This document shows, piece by piece, positions 1-9,266 of a DNA stretch of 43,859 bases (within the stretch, counting starts at the first letter, position 1; every line of letters starts with the position of its first letter). The notes beneath the pieces were generated by a model, which worked only from the letters and a program-made list of their open reading frames with translations, made no database searches and was not told where the DNA came from. The translations under genes and the position numbers were made by a program. The stretch is from an uncultured bacterium (GTDB lineage: Bacteria; Verrucomicrobiota; Kiritimatiellia; RFP12; UBA1067): NCBI GenBank assembly GCA_902772905.1, contig CACYCL010000062.1, forward strand, positions 1-43,859, written 5' to 3'.

Positions 1-432
1 CTCGCGCAGGCTCAAGTCCTCGAAGTAGCGAAGCACGATGATTTCGCGAAACGGTTCGGGCAGCTGGGCGGTCGCCTCGCGAACAATTTCCGCTTCCGCC
101 TGGAAGTCGAGGCATTCGGCTGGATTCGGCGCGGGATCCTCGCGTTCGGGAAATCCATCGCCGAAGACGAGGGCGTTGTACCCTTTTCGACGCATGTCCA
201 TCCGATGAAAGTTCGCAAGTATGCAGTACAGCCAGGAAAAGAACGAGCAGTGCTTGCCGTACTGCCCTATCTTGGCGATGGCATGGGAAAGGGTACGAAA
301 GACAAGATCCTCCGCGTCATTGTCATTGCCGCAAATGCGGACGGCGGCGCTGAACAACCGGTCGCCATACTCGACGACCAGACGTTTTGCCCCAGCCTCG
401 GCATTTGCCGCGATATCTTCCCAAATCTCCAT
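1..432 (-). CDS. ECF-family RNA polymerase sigma factor, C-terminus cut by window edge
   Basis: The reading frame is open from an ATG at 432 to the first base of the window (144 codons), so the end of the gene lies outside. The N-terminal half has sigma region 2 features: AEDLVFRTL followed by FFSWLYCILANFHRMDMRRK, as in ECF factors. The last residues seen, LPEPFREIIVLRYFEDLSL, are the start of region 4, which binds the -35 element. It would direct core polymerase to a small regulon. No anti-sigma gene is visible; one could lie beyond the edge. It follows hrpB by 69 bases on the same strand and no clear Shine-Dalgarno precedes it. The family is clear; the target genes are unknown. Confidence 0.9.
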   Translation of the reverse strand, partial: MEIWEDIAANAEAGAKRLVVEYGDRLFSAAVRICGNDNDAEDLVFRTLSHAIAKIGQYGKHCSFFSWLYCILANFHRMDMRRKGYNALVFGDGFPEREDPAPNPAECLDFQAEAEIVREATAQLPEPFREIIVLRYFEDLSLRE

Positions 433-501
433 TTTTAGGTTAGATGCGCCCAACCGCAAAAAGGATAGATGGAAATCGCAATTCCCGTGCAGCAGTGCCG
501 A

Positions 502-2958
502 CTATTGCGGACGCACACGGCGCGTAGCAACCGCCGTAAATGGGTCTTCCGGCCAATAATGCTTGGGATACCGCCCTCGCATATCTTTACGGACCAATTG
601 GTACGCGCCGCGCCAAAAGCCTGCAATATCCTTAGTTACCTGTATAGGCCGCTGCGCAGGGGAAAGAAGCGTCATGACCACTGGAACGCGTCCACCAGCG
701 AGCTTGGGCGTTTGCATCATGCCAAAACATTCCTGCAGCCTAGCTTCGACAGTTGGTTCAGTTCCGTCATAATGGATCACAAGATGCGAGCCAGACGGAA
801 CTTCCATCCGCACAGGCGCAAGCACATCAAGCTCGCGGCGGTCATGACCTGAACTTGAAAGGATGAAATCCATCACAGCTGCGATATCGAGTCGCTCAAG
901 GTCGCGCCACTTTGTCATGCCGGGCACAAACGCCGACAATGCCTCAAGAATGCTCTTGTCGGATATCTCCGGCCAAGCACTGTCCACGTCGTTTCCAAGT
1001 ACACGCGAAAGAAAGTTGATGCGCGCCCGCATCTGAAGCGTCTCCTTAGTCCAGCAAGGCAGGTTTTCAACCCCCTTTTGCCGAACGCCTTCGACAATGG
1101 CTGCGGCAATGGCAGAAGCGGTCCTCTCGTCATCCGTTGCCGAAAGCGCACGTTCGCCAATCGTCATTTCGCCGACTTTCCTGCGCACCACGCACTTCAC
1201 GCGCTCGTTTTGCCTGTCCCAGTCGCAATATGGCTCTTCGACAACCTGGCCTGAGAATACATCCTCAACCTCCGTCTCTGCAATCGGGCAGCCCAGAAAA
1301 AGCCTAGCGTCTCCCACTCGACCGTCTAGCACACAGCACACAAGGTATTCAGCCTTCGCAAGCGGATCGGCGGCATCGACTCGAACGCCTCTTCCGGAGA
1401 CCATGCGAAAGCCGCCGCCACCGCGCCATTTTGCAACACGATCTGGGTACGCATGAGCCAAAAGCATACCTTCACTTATGATCTGCCCCGGCAAGTCCGA
1501 CGCTTCAGCGCGTTTTGCTCTTCCGCCTTCAAAACGCTTCGCAAGCTGCATGATGCGACGCGAAGTCGGACGGTTCGGCGTTTCTCGCACAAGATCAAGC
1601 AGCTTTCGTATGTCCGTTTCGCGGCCTCTTGCGCCTTCCTCCACAATCGCCGCGAGAAGCGCGGCGTCAGACTGCGCCCTCGCTCCTGCCGCTTCACTTG
1701 CAATTACCATGTTTGCGAGGCGCGGATGCATCGGAAGCTTCGCCATGCGCACGCCTTTCGCGGTCAGCGCACCTTTCTCGTCAAGTGCGCCCAGAAGCCG
1801 CAGGAGACCAGACGCCTGCTCCCATGACGCCGAAGGCGGCGGCGTCATCCACGGAAGATCGGTACGCCTGAGCGCACCCCACGCCGCACTGGAAAGCACA
1901 AGTCCGCACAAATCGGCATCGAGAATCTCCGGCATGGCTCTTTTGGGACGTGCCGCCTCGTCTGCCTCTGTCCAGAGTCGATAGCATATTCCAGGGCGAA
2001 CGCGTCCGGCGCGTCCACGGCGCTGTTCTGCGCGGTCGAGCGAAAGCGGCAGCGTGACGAGTCCTGTCATGCCGGTAGACGGCGAGAAGCGCGGCACACG
2101 CATAAGCCCAGAGTCCACCACTGCCGTTACGCCCTCAACCGTAAGCGACGTTTCGGCTATCGATGTTGCAAGTATTACTTTGCGCCTGTCAGACGGCGCG
2201 AACACAAGATCTTGCTCGTCCTTGGGAAGACTTCCGTACAAAGGCAGAACTTGACAATCCGTCCGCGCCGACATCGCCTCAAGCGCACGACGTATCTCGC
2301 CTTCCCCTGGCAAAAAGCAGAGCACATCGCCATCGGTCTCGGCGAGCGCACGGGATGCTGCGGCCTGCACGGAAACATCACCTAGATAGCGAGTCTCGAC
2401 CGGAAACACGCGGCCTTCAGCCCTGACAATATCCGCGTCTTCAAGATGCCTCGAAACCTCTTCGGCCGCAAGCGTGGCAGACATGACGACTATTCTCAGA
2501 TCAGGTCTGAGCGCACGGCGCACCTCAAGCGCAAGCGCGAAAGCCAGATCGCAGGGAAGCGCGCGTTCATGGAACTCGTCAAACACGACAAGCCCGACAT
2601 CCGCCAGCTCTGGATCGGAGAGAAGCCTTTGAGCAAGCAGACCTTCCGTCACAATCTCAAGGCGCGTCCTGGACGATGTTCTGCGCTCCAGCCGCACTTG
2701 ATAGCCCACCGTCTCTCCGACCTCTTCGCCGCGTTGCCGCGCTATGTACGAAGCGCAGTTTCTCGCCGCAAGGCGACGCGGTTCAAGAACGACGATTTTC
2801 CTCCCAGCAAGCCACGGCTCGTCAAGGAGCGCAGGCGGAACGCACGTAGTCTTGCCGCTGCCAGGCGGAGCGGTCAGCACGACCGTGCGGTTCGCCGCCA
2901 GTGCGCGACGGATGTCGGGTATCTTCGCCTCGACGGGAAATCCGCGCGCACCAGCCAT
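502..2958 (-). CDS. hrpB: ATP-dependent helicase HrpB
   Basis: An 818-residue DEAH/RHA-type helicase of the usual length for HrpB. Walker A is APPGSGKTT near residues 30-38, motif II is DEFH at 127-130, motif III is SAT near 160-162, and motif VI is QRRGRAGR at 312-319. The C-terminus carries the HrpB-specific signature VRKDMRGRYPKHYWPEDP, which separates it from HrpA. It is a cytoplasmic NTP-driven nucleic acid helicase whose physiological substrate is poorly defined in the family. It starts 12 bases after the sialate esterase stop codon without an obvious Shine-Dalgarno, so it is probably read from the upstream transcript. Confidence 0.96.
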   Translation of the reverse strand: MAGARGFPVEAKIPDIRRALAANRTVVLTAPPGSGKTTCVPPALLDEPWLAGRKIVVLEPRRLAARNCASYIARQRGEEVGETVGYQVRLERRTSSRTRLEIVTEGLLAQRLLSDPELADVGLVVFDEFHERALPCDLAFALALEVRRALRPDLRIVVMSATLAAEEVSRHLEDADIVRAEGRVFPVETRYLGDVSVQAAASRALAETDGDVLCFLPGEGEIRRALEAMSARTDCQVLPLYGSLPKDEQDLVFAPSDRRKVILATSIAETSLTVEGVTAVVDSGLMRVPRFSPSTGMTGLVTLPLSLDRAEQRRGRAGRVRPGICYRLWTEADEAARPKRAMPEILDADLCGLVLSSAAWGALRRTDLPWMTPPPSASWEQASGLLRLLGALDEKGALTAKGVRMAKLPMHPRLANMVIASEAAGARAQSDAALLAAIVEEGARGRETDIRKLLDLVRETPNRPTSRRIMQLAKRFEGGRAKRAEASDLPGQIISEGMLLAHAYPDRVAKWRGGGGFRMVSGRGVRVDAADPLAKAEYLVCCVLDGRVGDARLFLGCPIAETEVEDVFSGQVVEEPYCDWDRQNERVKCVVRRKVGEMTIGERALSATDDERTASAIAAAIVEGVRQKGVENLPCWTKETLQMRARINFLSRVLGNDVDSAWPEISDKSILEALSAFVPGMTKWRDLERLDIAAVMDFILSSSGHDRRELDVLAPVRMEVPSGSHLVIHYDGTEPTVEARLQECFGMMQTPKLAGGRVPVVMTLLSPAQRPIQVTKDIAGFWRGAYQLVRKDMRGRYPKHYWPEDPFTAVATRRVRPQ

Positions 2959-2970
2959 TTATCTATGCAT

Positions 2971-4473
2971 TTAGCGCAGCCCCTGCTTGTCGGCCTCGAA
3001 CGGACCGAGCGGCAAAGACGCCTGGTTGAACACCGTACCCATCGTCTGCGGACGGCAGATGTAGCGCACCTTCTCAGGCACCGGCACTTCCGCCGACTTC
3101 ACCACAAGCTCGACGCCTTTGACTATGCCGCTCTTGTTCACTTCCTGCAGCTTGGCAGGCTTCCATTCGCCATCGGCACCGGCGACTTCGAATGCTGGCT
3201 CAATGGATCTGTCGGGCGAGTAGACGTACCAGCCCTTTGCGTACTTGAACTTCATGGTAACCGCGCCGTTTGCGAAAGTCGCCGATTCGAGAACTGGCGA
3301 ATTGTCCTCGTCAATGTCAAAACCATAGTCGCGCTTGAGCGCGTGCACGGCCAGGCGCTTCGCCACGATTTCCTTGCGGTTCGGGTGTATGTCGTAGAAG
3401 TTGCCAACGTCCGCCGTGACCGCAAGAGCCGCGTTCGGTTCGCTTTCGGCGTACTTCGTCTGCGCGGCCACAAGCCCCGGCCAGTTCTGATTGTATGGGG
3501 CGAGCTGCACGAAATAGATCTTAAGCGCGGGATTCTCAAAGCGCTTCGCCCAGCCGTCTCTCAATGCCTTCATCTTCGCAGCGTAGAGCTGGTACTCGCC
3601 GTTGTTGTGGCAGCCCTGATACCATATCATGCCGCGCATCGCCATCGGCGCCCAGCTGTCGACCATTCCATTGAAAAGCACGGTCGGCTGCTGATGCGCT
3701 TCGCCTATCGGGCCTTTCTTCATGGACTTGTCCCATTTCGCCGCAACTTTATACTCGGCAGTAGCCTTCAGCGACGCATCGCAGCCATCGTATCCGCAGC
3801 GCGGCGTCCATGCGTCGATGTTCGTTCCGCCCCAGCTGGAGTCTACTATGCCGACCGGAACTCCGCCAAGCGCAAGGTAAAGCTCACGGGCATAGTAGTA
3901 CGCCACAGCCGAGAGCGCACCGCTCTTGAACGACGCAGGCTCGAACTTCTTCCAGCCATTGTACTTCGCAGTCGTTGGCGCAACCGACCATGTCCTGGTG
4001 TTCTTCGCAAAGCGGATGTTGGGCAGATGATCCATGGAAGTCACAAGCGCGCCCGAACCATCGCGGTAGCGGGGGCTTACGCCCCAGATAGGGCACTCCA
4101 TGTTACTCTGCCCAGACGCGAACCACACTTCGCCGACAAGCACATCACCTATCTCGACGCGGTCGGTCTCGTCGTCAAAAATGACCCCCTTCTTGCTCTC
4201 CGTCACGGTCATCGTGCGGCTTTCTGCACTGGCCGACATGGCAGGCAGCTTGACAAGCCATGCTCCATCCGCGCCGACATCGACCGAAACCTCTGCATCG
4301 GCAAACGCAACCGTCACAAACAAACCAGGCTCAGCCTTGCCCCACACGGGAACTTCAACACCGCGCTGAAGCACCACGCCATCCGAGAACGGCGTACCCA
4401 TTTCTATCTTGGCCTGAGCTGTTGCCGCGACAACACCGGCCAACATTGTTACTGCATACAGTTTATTCTTCAT
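2971..4473 (-). CDS. Secreted sialate O-acetylesterase family protein (SASA)
   Basis: A 500-residue protein with a signal peptide (residues 1 to about 21, ending in AATAQA). The catalytic block GQSNMECPIW places the nucleophile at Ser123. A second block, MIWYQGCHNN, corresponds to the WYQGE region of the family, and DIHPNRKEIVAKRLA supplies the DxxH pair near the C-terminus. The family removes O-acetyl groups from sialic acids or from acetylated plant glycans in the periplasm or outside the cell. A good Shine-Dalgarno (AAAGGAG) precedes the ATG, and a promoter box lies at 4506-4514. The nearby SGNH esterase and the kelch-symporter suggest a carbohydrate-scavenging role. The exact substrate cannot be told from the sequence. 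Confidence 0.92.
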   Translation of the reverse strand: MKNKLYAVTMLAGVVAATAQAKIEMGTPFSDGVVLQRGVEVPVWGKAEPGLFVTVAFADAEVSVDVGADGAWLVKLPAMSASAESRTMTVTESKKGVIFDDETDRVEIGDVLVGEVWFASGQSNMECPIWGVSPRYRDGSGALVTSMDHLPNIRFAKNTRTWSVAPTTAKYNGWKKFEPASFKSGALSAVAYYYARELYLALGGVPVGIVDSSWGGTNIDAWTPRCGYDGCDASLKATAEYKVAAKWDKSMKKGPIGEAHQQPTVLFNGMVDSWAPMAMRGMIWYQGCHNNGEYQLYAAKMKALRDGWAKRFENPALKIYFVQLAPYNQNWPGLVAAQTKYAESEPNAALAVTADVGNFYDIHPNRKEIVAKRLAVHALKRDYGFDIDEDNSPVLESATFANGAVTMKFKYAKGWYVYSPDRSIEPAFEVAGADGEWKPAKLQEVNKSGIVKGVELVVKSAEVPVPEKVRYICRPQTMGTVFNQASLPLGPFEADKQGLR

Positions 4474-4505
4474 GTACTCCTTTCGCCATCTCTGGCATTT
4501 TTGAT

Positions 4506-4514
4506 ATTATAGCA
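4506..4514 (-). promoter_or_regulatory. Extended -10 promoter of the sialate esterase gene
   Basis: On the minus strand the sequence reads TGCTATAAT, a perfect extended -10 box, 32 bases before the start codon at 4473. TTGCCT at 4527-4532 is a weak -35 candidate with 15-base spacing. This promoter has a normal leader with a Shine-Dalgarno, unlike several others in the window. Confidence 0.7.
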
Positions 4515-4518
4515 TATT

Positions 4519-5151
4519 TCAGGTTAAGGCAATGTCCACAGCCTCAAGAAGCGTTGAGCCGGTGGGCGCCACGGACCTGAGTCGCCATCCGGCGTGGCTG
4601 CCCTGATCGCAGAGGACGCATCCAATGCCGAGCGCGTCGGCGACCTCCTTGTCATGCAGGGAATCACCGATCATCACGAATTCCAGCCCAGACCTCCCGG
4701 CAGAAACATCTGACAGCATTTCTCTCGCCCTGTCAAGCTTGCTTCGTCCGTCGAGGTTGTCCACTCCGCATATACGCTCCATGTACGGCGCTACGCCAAG
4801 TTCCGCAGTTATCGCATCCAGCAAATCCTGACGCAATGCCGAGGCTATCGACTGCGCGCACCCGGCGGACTTGACTCGCTCAAGCGCGGCGATGGTCTCG
4901 CAATTGAGCCTTTTCGGCTGGAGCGCGTATATGTCGTGGTATTCGCGGGCGAGCGCGTCCCAGTCCTCGTCGCCGAGCCGTACGCCTATGGCCTCGTAAA
5001 ACGGCTTTACCGGAAACGAAAAGTGGTCGCGATAGAAATCCATCGCAATCGACCGTCCGCCGCGTTTCGCAAGCATGGCGTTCAACGTGTCGAGCGCCGC
5101 CTGCGTGTCGTCGAGGAGCGTGCCGTTCCAGTCCCAGACTACGTACTTCAC
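4519..5151 (-). CDS. HAD-family hydrolase (phosphoglycolate phosphatase-like)
   Basis: A 210-residue HAD-superfamily protein. Motif I is DWNGTLLDD at residues 7-15, with Asn at the second Asp position, a variant seen in a known HAD subgroup. Motif IV is MIGDSLHDKEVADALG. A cap domain of subclass I type fits between them. I chose the GTG at 5151 because the frame upstream of it is not conserved-looking and because it gives a 4-base GTGA overlap with the stop codon of the SGNH esterase, a typical coupled start. The substrate is probably a small phosphate ester such as phosphoglycolate or a sugar phosphate. The family assignment is firm; the substrate is open. Confidence 0.9.
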   Translation of the reverse strand: MKYVVWDWNGTLLDDTQAALDTLNAMLAKRGGRSIAMDFYRDHFSFPVKPFYEAIGVRLGDEDWDALAREYHDIYALQPKRLNCETIAALERVKSAGCAQSIASALRQDLLDAITAELGVAPYMERICGVDNLDGRSKLDRAREMLSDVSAGRSGLEFVMIGDSLHDKEVADALGIGCVLCDQGSHAGWRLRSVAPTGSTLLEAVDIALT

Positions 5152-6302
5152 AGATGCAGCGCCTGACGAACGGCCTTGCCGAAAGCCTTGGACATGGACT
5201 CCATGCCGATATCGTTCGGGTGGCAGCCATCCACCGTGCCCTCGAAGTCGCCGGTGTACATCTCGTCCTTTGGCAGATACACAAGGTTCTTCCATCCCTC
5301 GGCAATGAGCTTATTGTACAGACCACGCATGAACTTGTCCTTGCCGTTGGGGCCGCCCATGTATACATCGCACTGTTCGGCCATCACAATCGGCACGTCC
5401 GGACGCTTCGCGCGCAGGTTGCGAATGAACCGCTCATAGTTGCCCTCAACCGAACGGTCACGATTCTGCTTCCGCGACTCGACCATGTTCCACAAGCAGT
5501 CCAGCACATAGCAACTCGCGTCAATCCGCGCAAGGTGCTCGCTCATTTCGAACTCCATCACGCCGGAGCCTGAGAAGCCAAGGCCTACGACCGGAACATC
5601 AAGGTCGCGTCCGACGCGGTTGACGAACGCAAGCCCAGGACGCGAACAGCATCCGCCGTGCGTAATTGACGTTCCGTAGAAAACCACTGGCTTGTTGACA
5701 CCGCTCGCACGAGGCGGAAGCGCCTCGACAACGGCATTCGTGTTGATGCCAAGCTCGAACGACTTGACGCCGTTGTAGAGAGGCAGATTCACGAGGCATG
5801 GCGTCCCAGGCGTCCACGGAACAGAGAGAGAACCGCCCTTCACGGCATCCGTAATCCTGCCAGTCTTCACATAAAGCCAACGATTCCTCTTCGCGTCCCA
5901 GCGGTATACGTCTATGCCACTCACGCCTGACGCCGGCATGTGGTCCATGGAAAGGTTTGCCCTGTATGGCTTCCACTTGAAATCGAGCCTTTTGGAATCA
6001 GTGGCAAAGCGAAAGAGCATGCCGGAAGTATGGTGCTTCATGCTCCTGACGCCTGCGTTTACGTTCGTTGTGACATTGGCGGGCAGACGGTCGTAAAAGT
6101 GTTCCACATCGTCGAACGCACGCCCCTCTATCGGCAGGAACCTGCCGTCTATCCACTTCACGCCATTCGTGACCACGGCGGACTTCACCGCCATGTTCGG
6201 ATCCCACTTTGCTATCTCGCTCTGCTGCGCGAAAGCATTTCCTGCGACAAATGCCGCAGCAACCATTAGAGTATTCATTTTCATGTTAATTCTCCGTTGC
6301 AT
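5148..6302 (-). CDS. Secreted SGNH/GDSL-type esterase
   Basis: A 384-residue protein with a signal peptide (hydrophobic LMVAAAFVAGNAFA). An N-terminal beta domain of the GxDLY kind is suggested by GIDVYRW. The SGNH core starts with VVFYGTSITHGG (nucleophile Ser) and ends with DGCHPNDIGM, giving the catalytic Asp and His. Proteins of this architecture are usually carbohydrate deacetylases or esterases outside the cytoplasm. Two starts are plausible: 6302, with AAGGAG seven bases upstream (chosen), and 6284, with GGAG seven bases upstream. The gene lies 44 bases after mlaD and overlaps the HAD gene by four bases. Confidence 0.88.
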   Translation of the reverse strand: MQRRINMKMNTLMVAAAFVAGNAFAQQSEIAKWDPNMAVKSAVVTNGVKWIDGRFLPIEGRAFDDVEHFYDRLPANVTTNVNAGVRSMKHHTSGMLFRFATDSKRLDFKWKPYRANLSMDHMPASGVSGIDVYRWDAKRNRWLYVKTGRITDAVKGGSLSVPWTPGTPCLVNLPLYNGVKSFELGINTNAVVEALPPRASGVNKPVVFYGTSITHGGCCSRPGLAFVNRVGRDLDVPVVGLGFSGSGVMEFEMSEHLARIDASCYVLDCLWNMVESRKQNRDRSVEGNYERFIRNLRAKRPDVPIVMAEQCDVYMGGPNGKDKFMRGLYNKLIAEGWKNLVYLPKDEMYTGDFEGTVDGCHPNDIGMESMSKAFGKAVRQALHL

Positions 6303-6346
6303 ACTTGTGCTCCTTAGATGACGACATGCAATCGCTGCGAGCCCCA

Positions 6347-7129
6347 TCAACGCGTCTCGTCCAACCGCTCTGCGCGGCGCTCGCGGATAAGCATCGACGG
6401 GTTGCGCTTCAGCTCGGACGCCAGGTCCTTGAGCGATTCGGCGGCGTCTGCCGCATTGTCAACAATGCGCCCAATTTCCGAGCGGTGCGCATCCAAGACA
6501 GTGCGCATGGAGCGCGTAGACTCCGCTATCTGCTCGACAGTAACGCTGACGTTGCTCCATACGCTGGCAAAGTCCATGTTGTTGATCTGGTTCACTACCC
6601 GCGTTACGGACGACGAGAAGTCCTCCAGAAGAGAGACCTTCGGCGGCACGTACACAAACTTCGGCGTCCAGGTGATCGGCGGCGGCGGCGGCGCGTCAGG
6701 ATAGATGTCGAACTCGACATGGGAAAGGCCGGTTATGCCGCTTGCCGTGACTGTGGCGCGCAAGCCCGAATCAATGAGCTTCTGCAACGCCGACTCCGGC
6801 GTCAAGCCCTGGAGCTCGACGCCGTGGAACGTCGTGCGCTTGATGGCCATCCTGATGTAGATGCGGGAGTTCTCGCGGTTTTCCTGCACGTCGTAATGGT
6901 TGCCGACGAAGTCGATCAGCGCCACCTTGCCAAGCGGCACGCCCCTGAAGTTGACGGTGCTGCCAGCAGAGAGTCCGGTGATGGACTTGTCGTAGTAAGT
7001 CTCGACGAACACCGGCTCCTCGTCGCCAGCCACTCCGCCAAGCCAGATGAGAACCGCAACTATCGCAGCTATGCCAAGCATCACCGCGAAGCCGATTTTT
7101 GAGTAATGTGCGTGATTGTCGCTAGCCAT
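6347..7129 (-). CDS. mlaD: MCE-domain lipid transport substrate-binding protein (MlaD-like)
   Basis: A 260-residue inner-membrane protein. One membrane helix lies near residues 12-31 (IGFAVMLGIAAIVAVLIWLG) and an MCE domain follows, with the typical GLSAGSTVNFRGVPLGKV. The C-terminal third is helical and runs to a charged end. MlaD hexamers bind lipid in the periplasm and dock on the MlaFE ABC transporter, moving phospholipid between membranes. It overlaps mlaF by eight bases. Neither mlaC nor mlaB is present, so the set is closer to a minimal or PqiB/YrbC-like arrangement. The proline run near residues 145-150 is unusual but should not break the fold. Confidence 0.92.
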   Translation of the reverse strand: MASDNHAHYSKIGFAVMLGIAAIVAVLIWLGGVAGDEEPVFVETYYDKSITGLSAGSTVNFRGVPLGKVALIDFVGNHYDVQENRENSRIYIRMAIKRTTFHGVELQGLTPESALQKLIDSGLRATVTASGITGLSHVEFDIYPDAPPPPPITWTPKFVYVPPKVSLLEDFSSSVTRVVNQINNMDFASVWSNVSVTVEQIAESTRSMRTVLDAHRSEIGRIVDNAADAAESLKDLASELKRNPSMLIRERRAERLDETR

Positions 7130-7874
7130 GTACCTCTCCCCTGTTGAAGAAACTCCTTACAAACGGATCGTCAGACCCTGCCTTAAGCGCCTTCGGAGAA
7201 CCGAGCGCAACCATTCCGCCGCGCGCCTTGTCGAACATGGCTGCGCGGTCGGCTATCTTGAAGATGCTCGGCAGCTCGTGCGTGACGACCACGAACGTCA
7301 TGCCGCGCTCTGCACGTAGACGCAGTATCAGTTCGTCCAGCGCATACGACGTCACCGGATCGAGACCGGCGCTCGGCTCGTCAAGAAACACGACCTCGGG
7401 ATCAAGAGCCATGGCGCGCGCAATCGCGACACGCTTGCGCATTCCGCCGGAAATCTCCGATGGCATCTTGTCGGCGGCATCGCCAAGCTCGACGGATTTA
7501 AGCAACCCCATCCCGCGCTCGACGCGTTCACGACGCTTCAGCTTCGAGAACTCCTCAAGAGGGAGCATCACGTTTTCAAGACACGTCATCGAGCCGAAAA
7601 GCGCCCCAGACTGGTACATCACGCCTATCCGTCGCGTGAGCTGCGCACGAGTCTTCGGCCCCCACTCCAATCCGTCAATGGCAAGCCTTCCCGAGAGAAC
7701 CGGGTTCAAGCCGATCATGTGCTTGAGTATAGTCGACTTGCCGCAGCCAGAGCCGCCGAGCAGTATGAATATTTCGCCGCGCATGATGTCAAAGCTGACA
7801 TCCCGCAGGATCACCGCGCCCGGATAGCCGGCATTCACGTGCGAGAGGGTTATTATCGCGTCGCTTCTTTCCAT
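7122..7874 (-). CDS. mlaF: ABC transporter ATPase, MlaF-like
   Basis: A 250-residue ATPase with Walker A GGSGCGKST, ABC signature ISGGMRKRVAIARAM and Walker B VVFLDEPSAGLDP. The GGMRKR form of the signature is typical of MlaF/Ttg2A proteins that power MCE lipid transporters. It lies between mlaE (three-base gap) and mlaD (eight-base overlap), which fixes its partner. It acts on the cytoplasmic face of the inner membrane. Confidence 0.95.
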   Translation of the reverse strand: MERSDAIITLSHVNAGYPGAVILRDVSFDIMRGEIFILLGGSGCGKSTILKHMIGLNPVLSGRLAIDGLEWGPKTRAQLTRRIGVMYQSGALFGSMTCLENVMLPLEEFSKLKRRERVERGMGLLKSVELGDAADKMPSEISGGMRKRVAIARAMALDPEVVFLDEPSAGLDPVTSYALDELILRLRAERGMTFVVVTHELPSIFKIADRAAMFDKARGGMVALGSPKALKAGSDDPFVRSFFNRGEVHG

Positions 7875-7877
7875 ACG

Positions 7878-8678
7878 TCAGATCCCCATCATGCCCCATA
7901 CGTAGAGTACGACTGCGATTATGCCGTCCCAGGATGCAATCGCCACAATCGAACCGACGACTGCTGCCGTCGCAGCGCTGCCTACGCCGTCTGCGGTGGA
8001 CTTCGTGCGCAGTCCGGCGGAGCAGCCGATTAGGCCGACAAGCAGCCCGAAGAACATCGACTTCGCAAGACCGAACGAAATCATTCCGGCGGTCGATATT
8101 TTCTCCACGTGCGCCCAGTACACCTCGGTTGGAACACGCATGGCGGAAAGGACTATCGCGCCGCCGACAAGGCCGGCCAGTTCGGCCAGTACCGTAAGTA
8201 TCGGCATCGCCAGAATCGCCGCCATTACGCGAGGCAGGACAAGAAAGCGCACAGGCGGCAATCCCATCGTTGTGAGCGCGTCAAGCTCCTCGTTGACCTT
8301 CATTGTCCCTATCTCGGCGGCAAACGCGCTTCCGGTGCGGCCGGCGAGTATGATAGCCGTGATGATCGGACCCAGTTCACGGAAGAGCGCGATGGCGAGC
8401 ATGTCGGCCACGTAGACCTCGACGGCAAACATCTCTAGCGCCGCCGCGCACTGGAACGCGAGTATGACACCAAGCAGGAAGCCAACGCCTACCGTGACCG
8501 GCAGACCGTCGAACGATGCTCGCTCAAATGCCAGCGCGCAGTCGCCAAGTCGAAACCGCCTCGGATGGAAAACGGTTGCGAGCGTCTCGCAAAGCGTCTC
8601 GCCGATGAAGGCCATACGCACGCCGAACTCGCCGAACTTGGCGGCAGAAAAGCGCCCAAGTCTCTCCAGAGGACCCAT
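7878..8678 (-). CDS. mlaE: MlaE-family ABC transporter permease
   Basis: A 266-residue permease with about five membrane segments. Family hallmarks are the ELGPIITAIILAGRTGSAFA block and EIGTMKVNEELDALTTMG. The protein forms the membrane dimer of the phospholipid transporter with MlaF and MlaD. It starts one base after the end of the upstream lipoprotein gene, so translation is probably coupled. Confidence 0.95.
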   Translation of the reverse strand: MGPLERLGRFSAAKFGEFGVRMAFIGETLCETLATVFHPRRFRLGDCALAFERASFDGLPVTVGVGFLLGVILAFQCAAALEMFAVEVYVADMLAIALFRELGPIITAIILAGRTGSAFAAEIGTMKVNEELDALTTMGLPPVRFLVLPRVMAAILAMPILTVLAELAGLVGGAIVLSAMRVPTEVYWAHVEKISTAGMISFGLAKSMFFGLLVGLIGCSAGLRTKSTADGVGSAATAAVVGSIVAIASWDGIIAVVLYVWGMMGI

Positions 8679-8679
8679 C

Positions 8680-9258
8680 CTACAGTTTCTTCATTGCGTT
8701 TGCAAATGCCGCCGTCACGGCATCGGACACGGACGATGCGAAGTTTGCGCCCGATGCATCCGCCGAGCCGAGGCCCTTCGCGTATCCGACAATGGCGTGG
8801 GCACGCACAAGACGCAGTGATATCTCCGCCACCGCCCGCCTCACGCCATCCTCTCGGCAGTCCAGCGCCAGTTTCGTCACGGCGACCTCGATCTCGACAT
8901 CGGAATCCGCCGACGACGAGGAACCGACAACGGCCTTGAAAAGTCCACTGCGTTCAAGCGCCGCAAACGACACGCTCTTGATGAGTTGAACAGGCGATGC
9001 GGCATACATGTTGAACTGGTCGAATGCCATCGATCCATCAGCACGAAGGACGGCGACCTCGCGCACCGAATACGGCGCGCGAACCTCGACGAGCGCAAGT
9101 TTCGCCACTCCAAACTTTGGCGTCTCCGCCAGACAAGCGGCGCGCTCTGAACACTCTATGTTCCAGTCCGACTGCGGCGGAGGAGTCGTTGTAAGACACC
9201 CTGCCAACAAGGCGAGAATGAACGCGGAGAAAGCAGAAGTTGATGTTTTCATGTTCAT
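8680..9258 (-). CDS. ABC-type transport auxiliary lipoprotein (PqiC/YmbA-like)
   Basis: A 192-residue protein with a lipoprotein signal: FILALLAGC gives a lipobox with Cys near residue 20, so it is probably anchored in the outer membrane. The body alternates strands and helices and ends with an Ala-rich helix, like auxiliary lipoproteins that work with MCE transporters (PF03886). I started at the ATG at 9258; 9252 is also possible, and frame upstream of these lacks a signal peptide. Its place directly before mlaEFD supports a role as the outer-membrane end of that pathway, perhaps in place of MlaA/MlaC. The family call is from the lipobox, fold pattern and context. Confidence 0.72.
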   Translation of the reverse strand: MNMKTSTSAFSAFILALLAGCLTTTPPPQSDWNIECSERAACLAETPKFGVAKLALVEVRAPYSVREVAVLRADGSMAFDQFNMYAASPVQLIKSVSFAALERSGLFKAVVGSSSSADSDVEIEVAVTKLALDCREDGVRRAVAEISLRLVRAHAIVGYAKGLGSADASGANFASSVSDAVTAAFANAMKKL

Positions 9259-9266
9259 TTGGTAAT

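Noticed and set aside
2446-4512. A 688-codon plus-strand open frame
   Set aside because: It lies antisense to hrpB and the sialate esterase, both with strong motifs, and its protein is Arg/His-rich without any domain.
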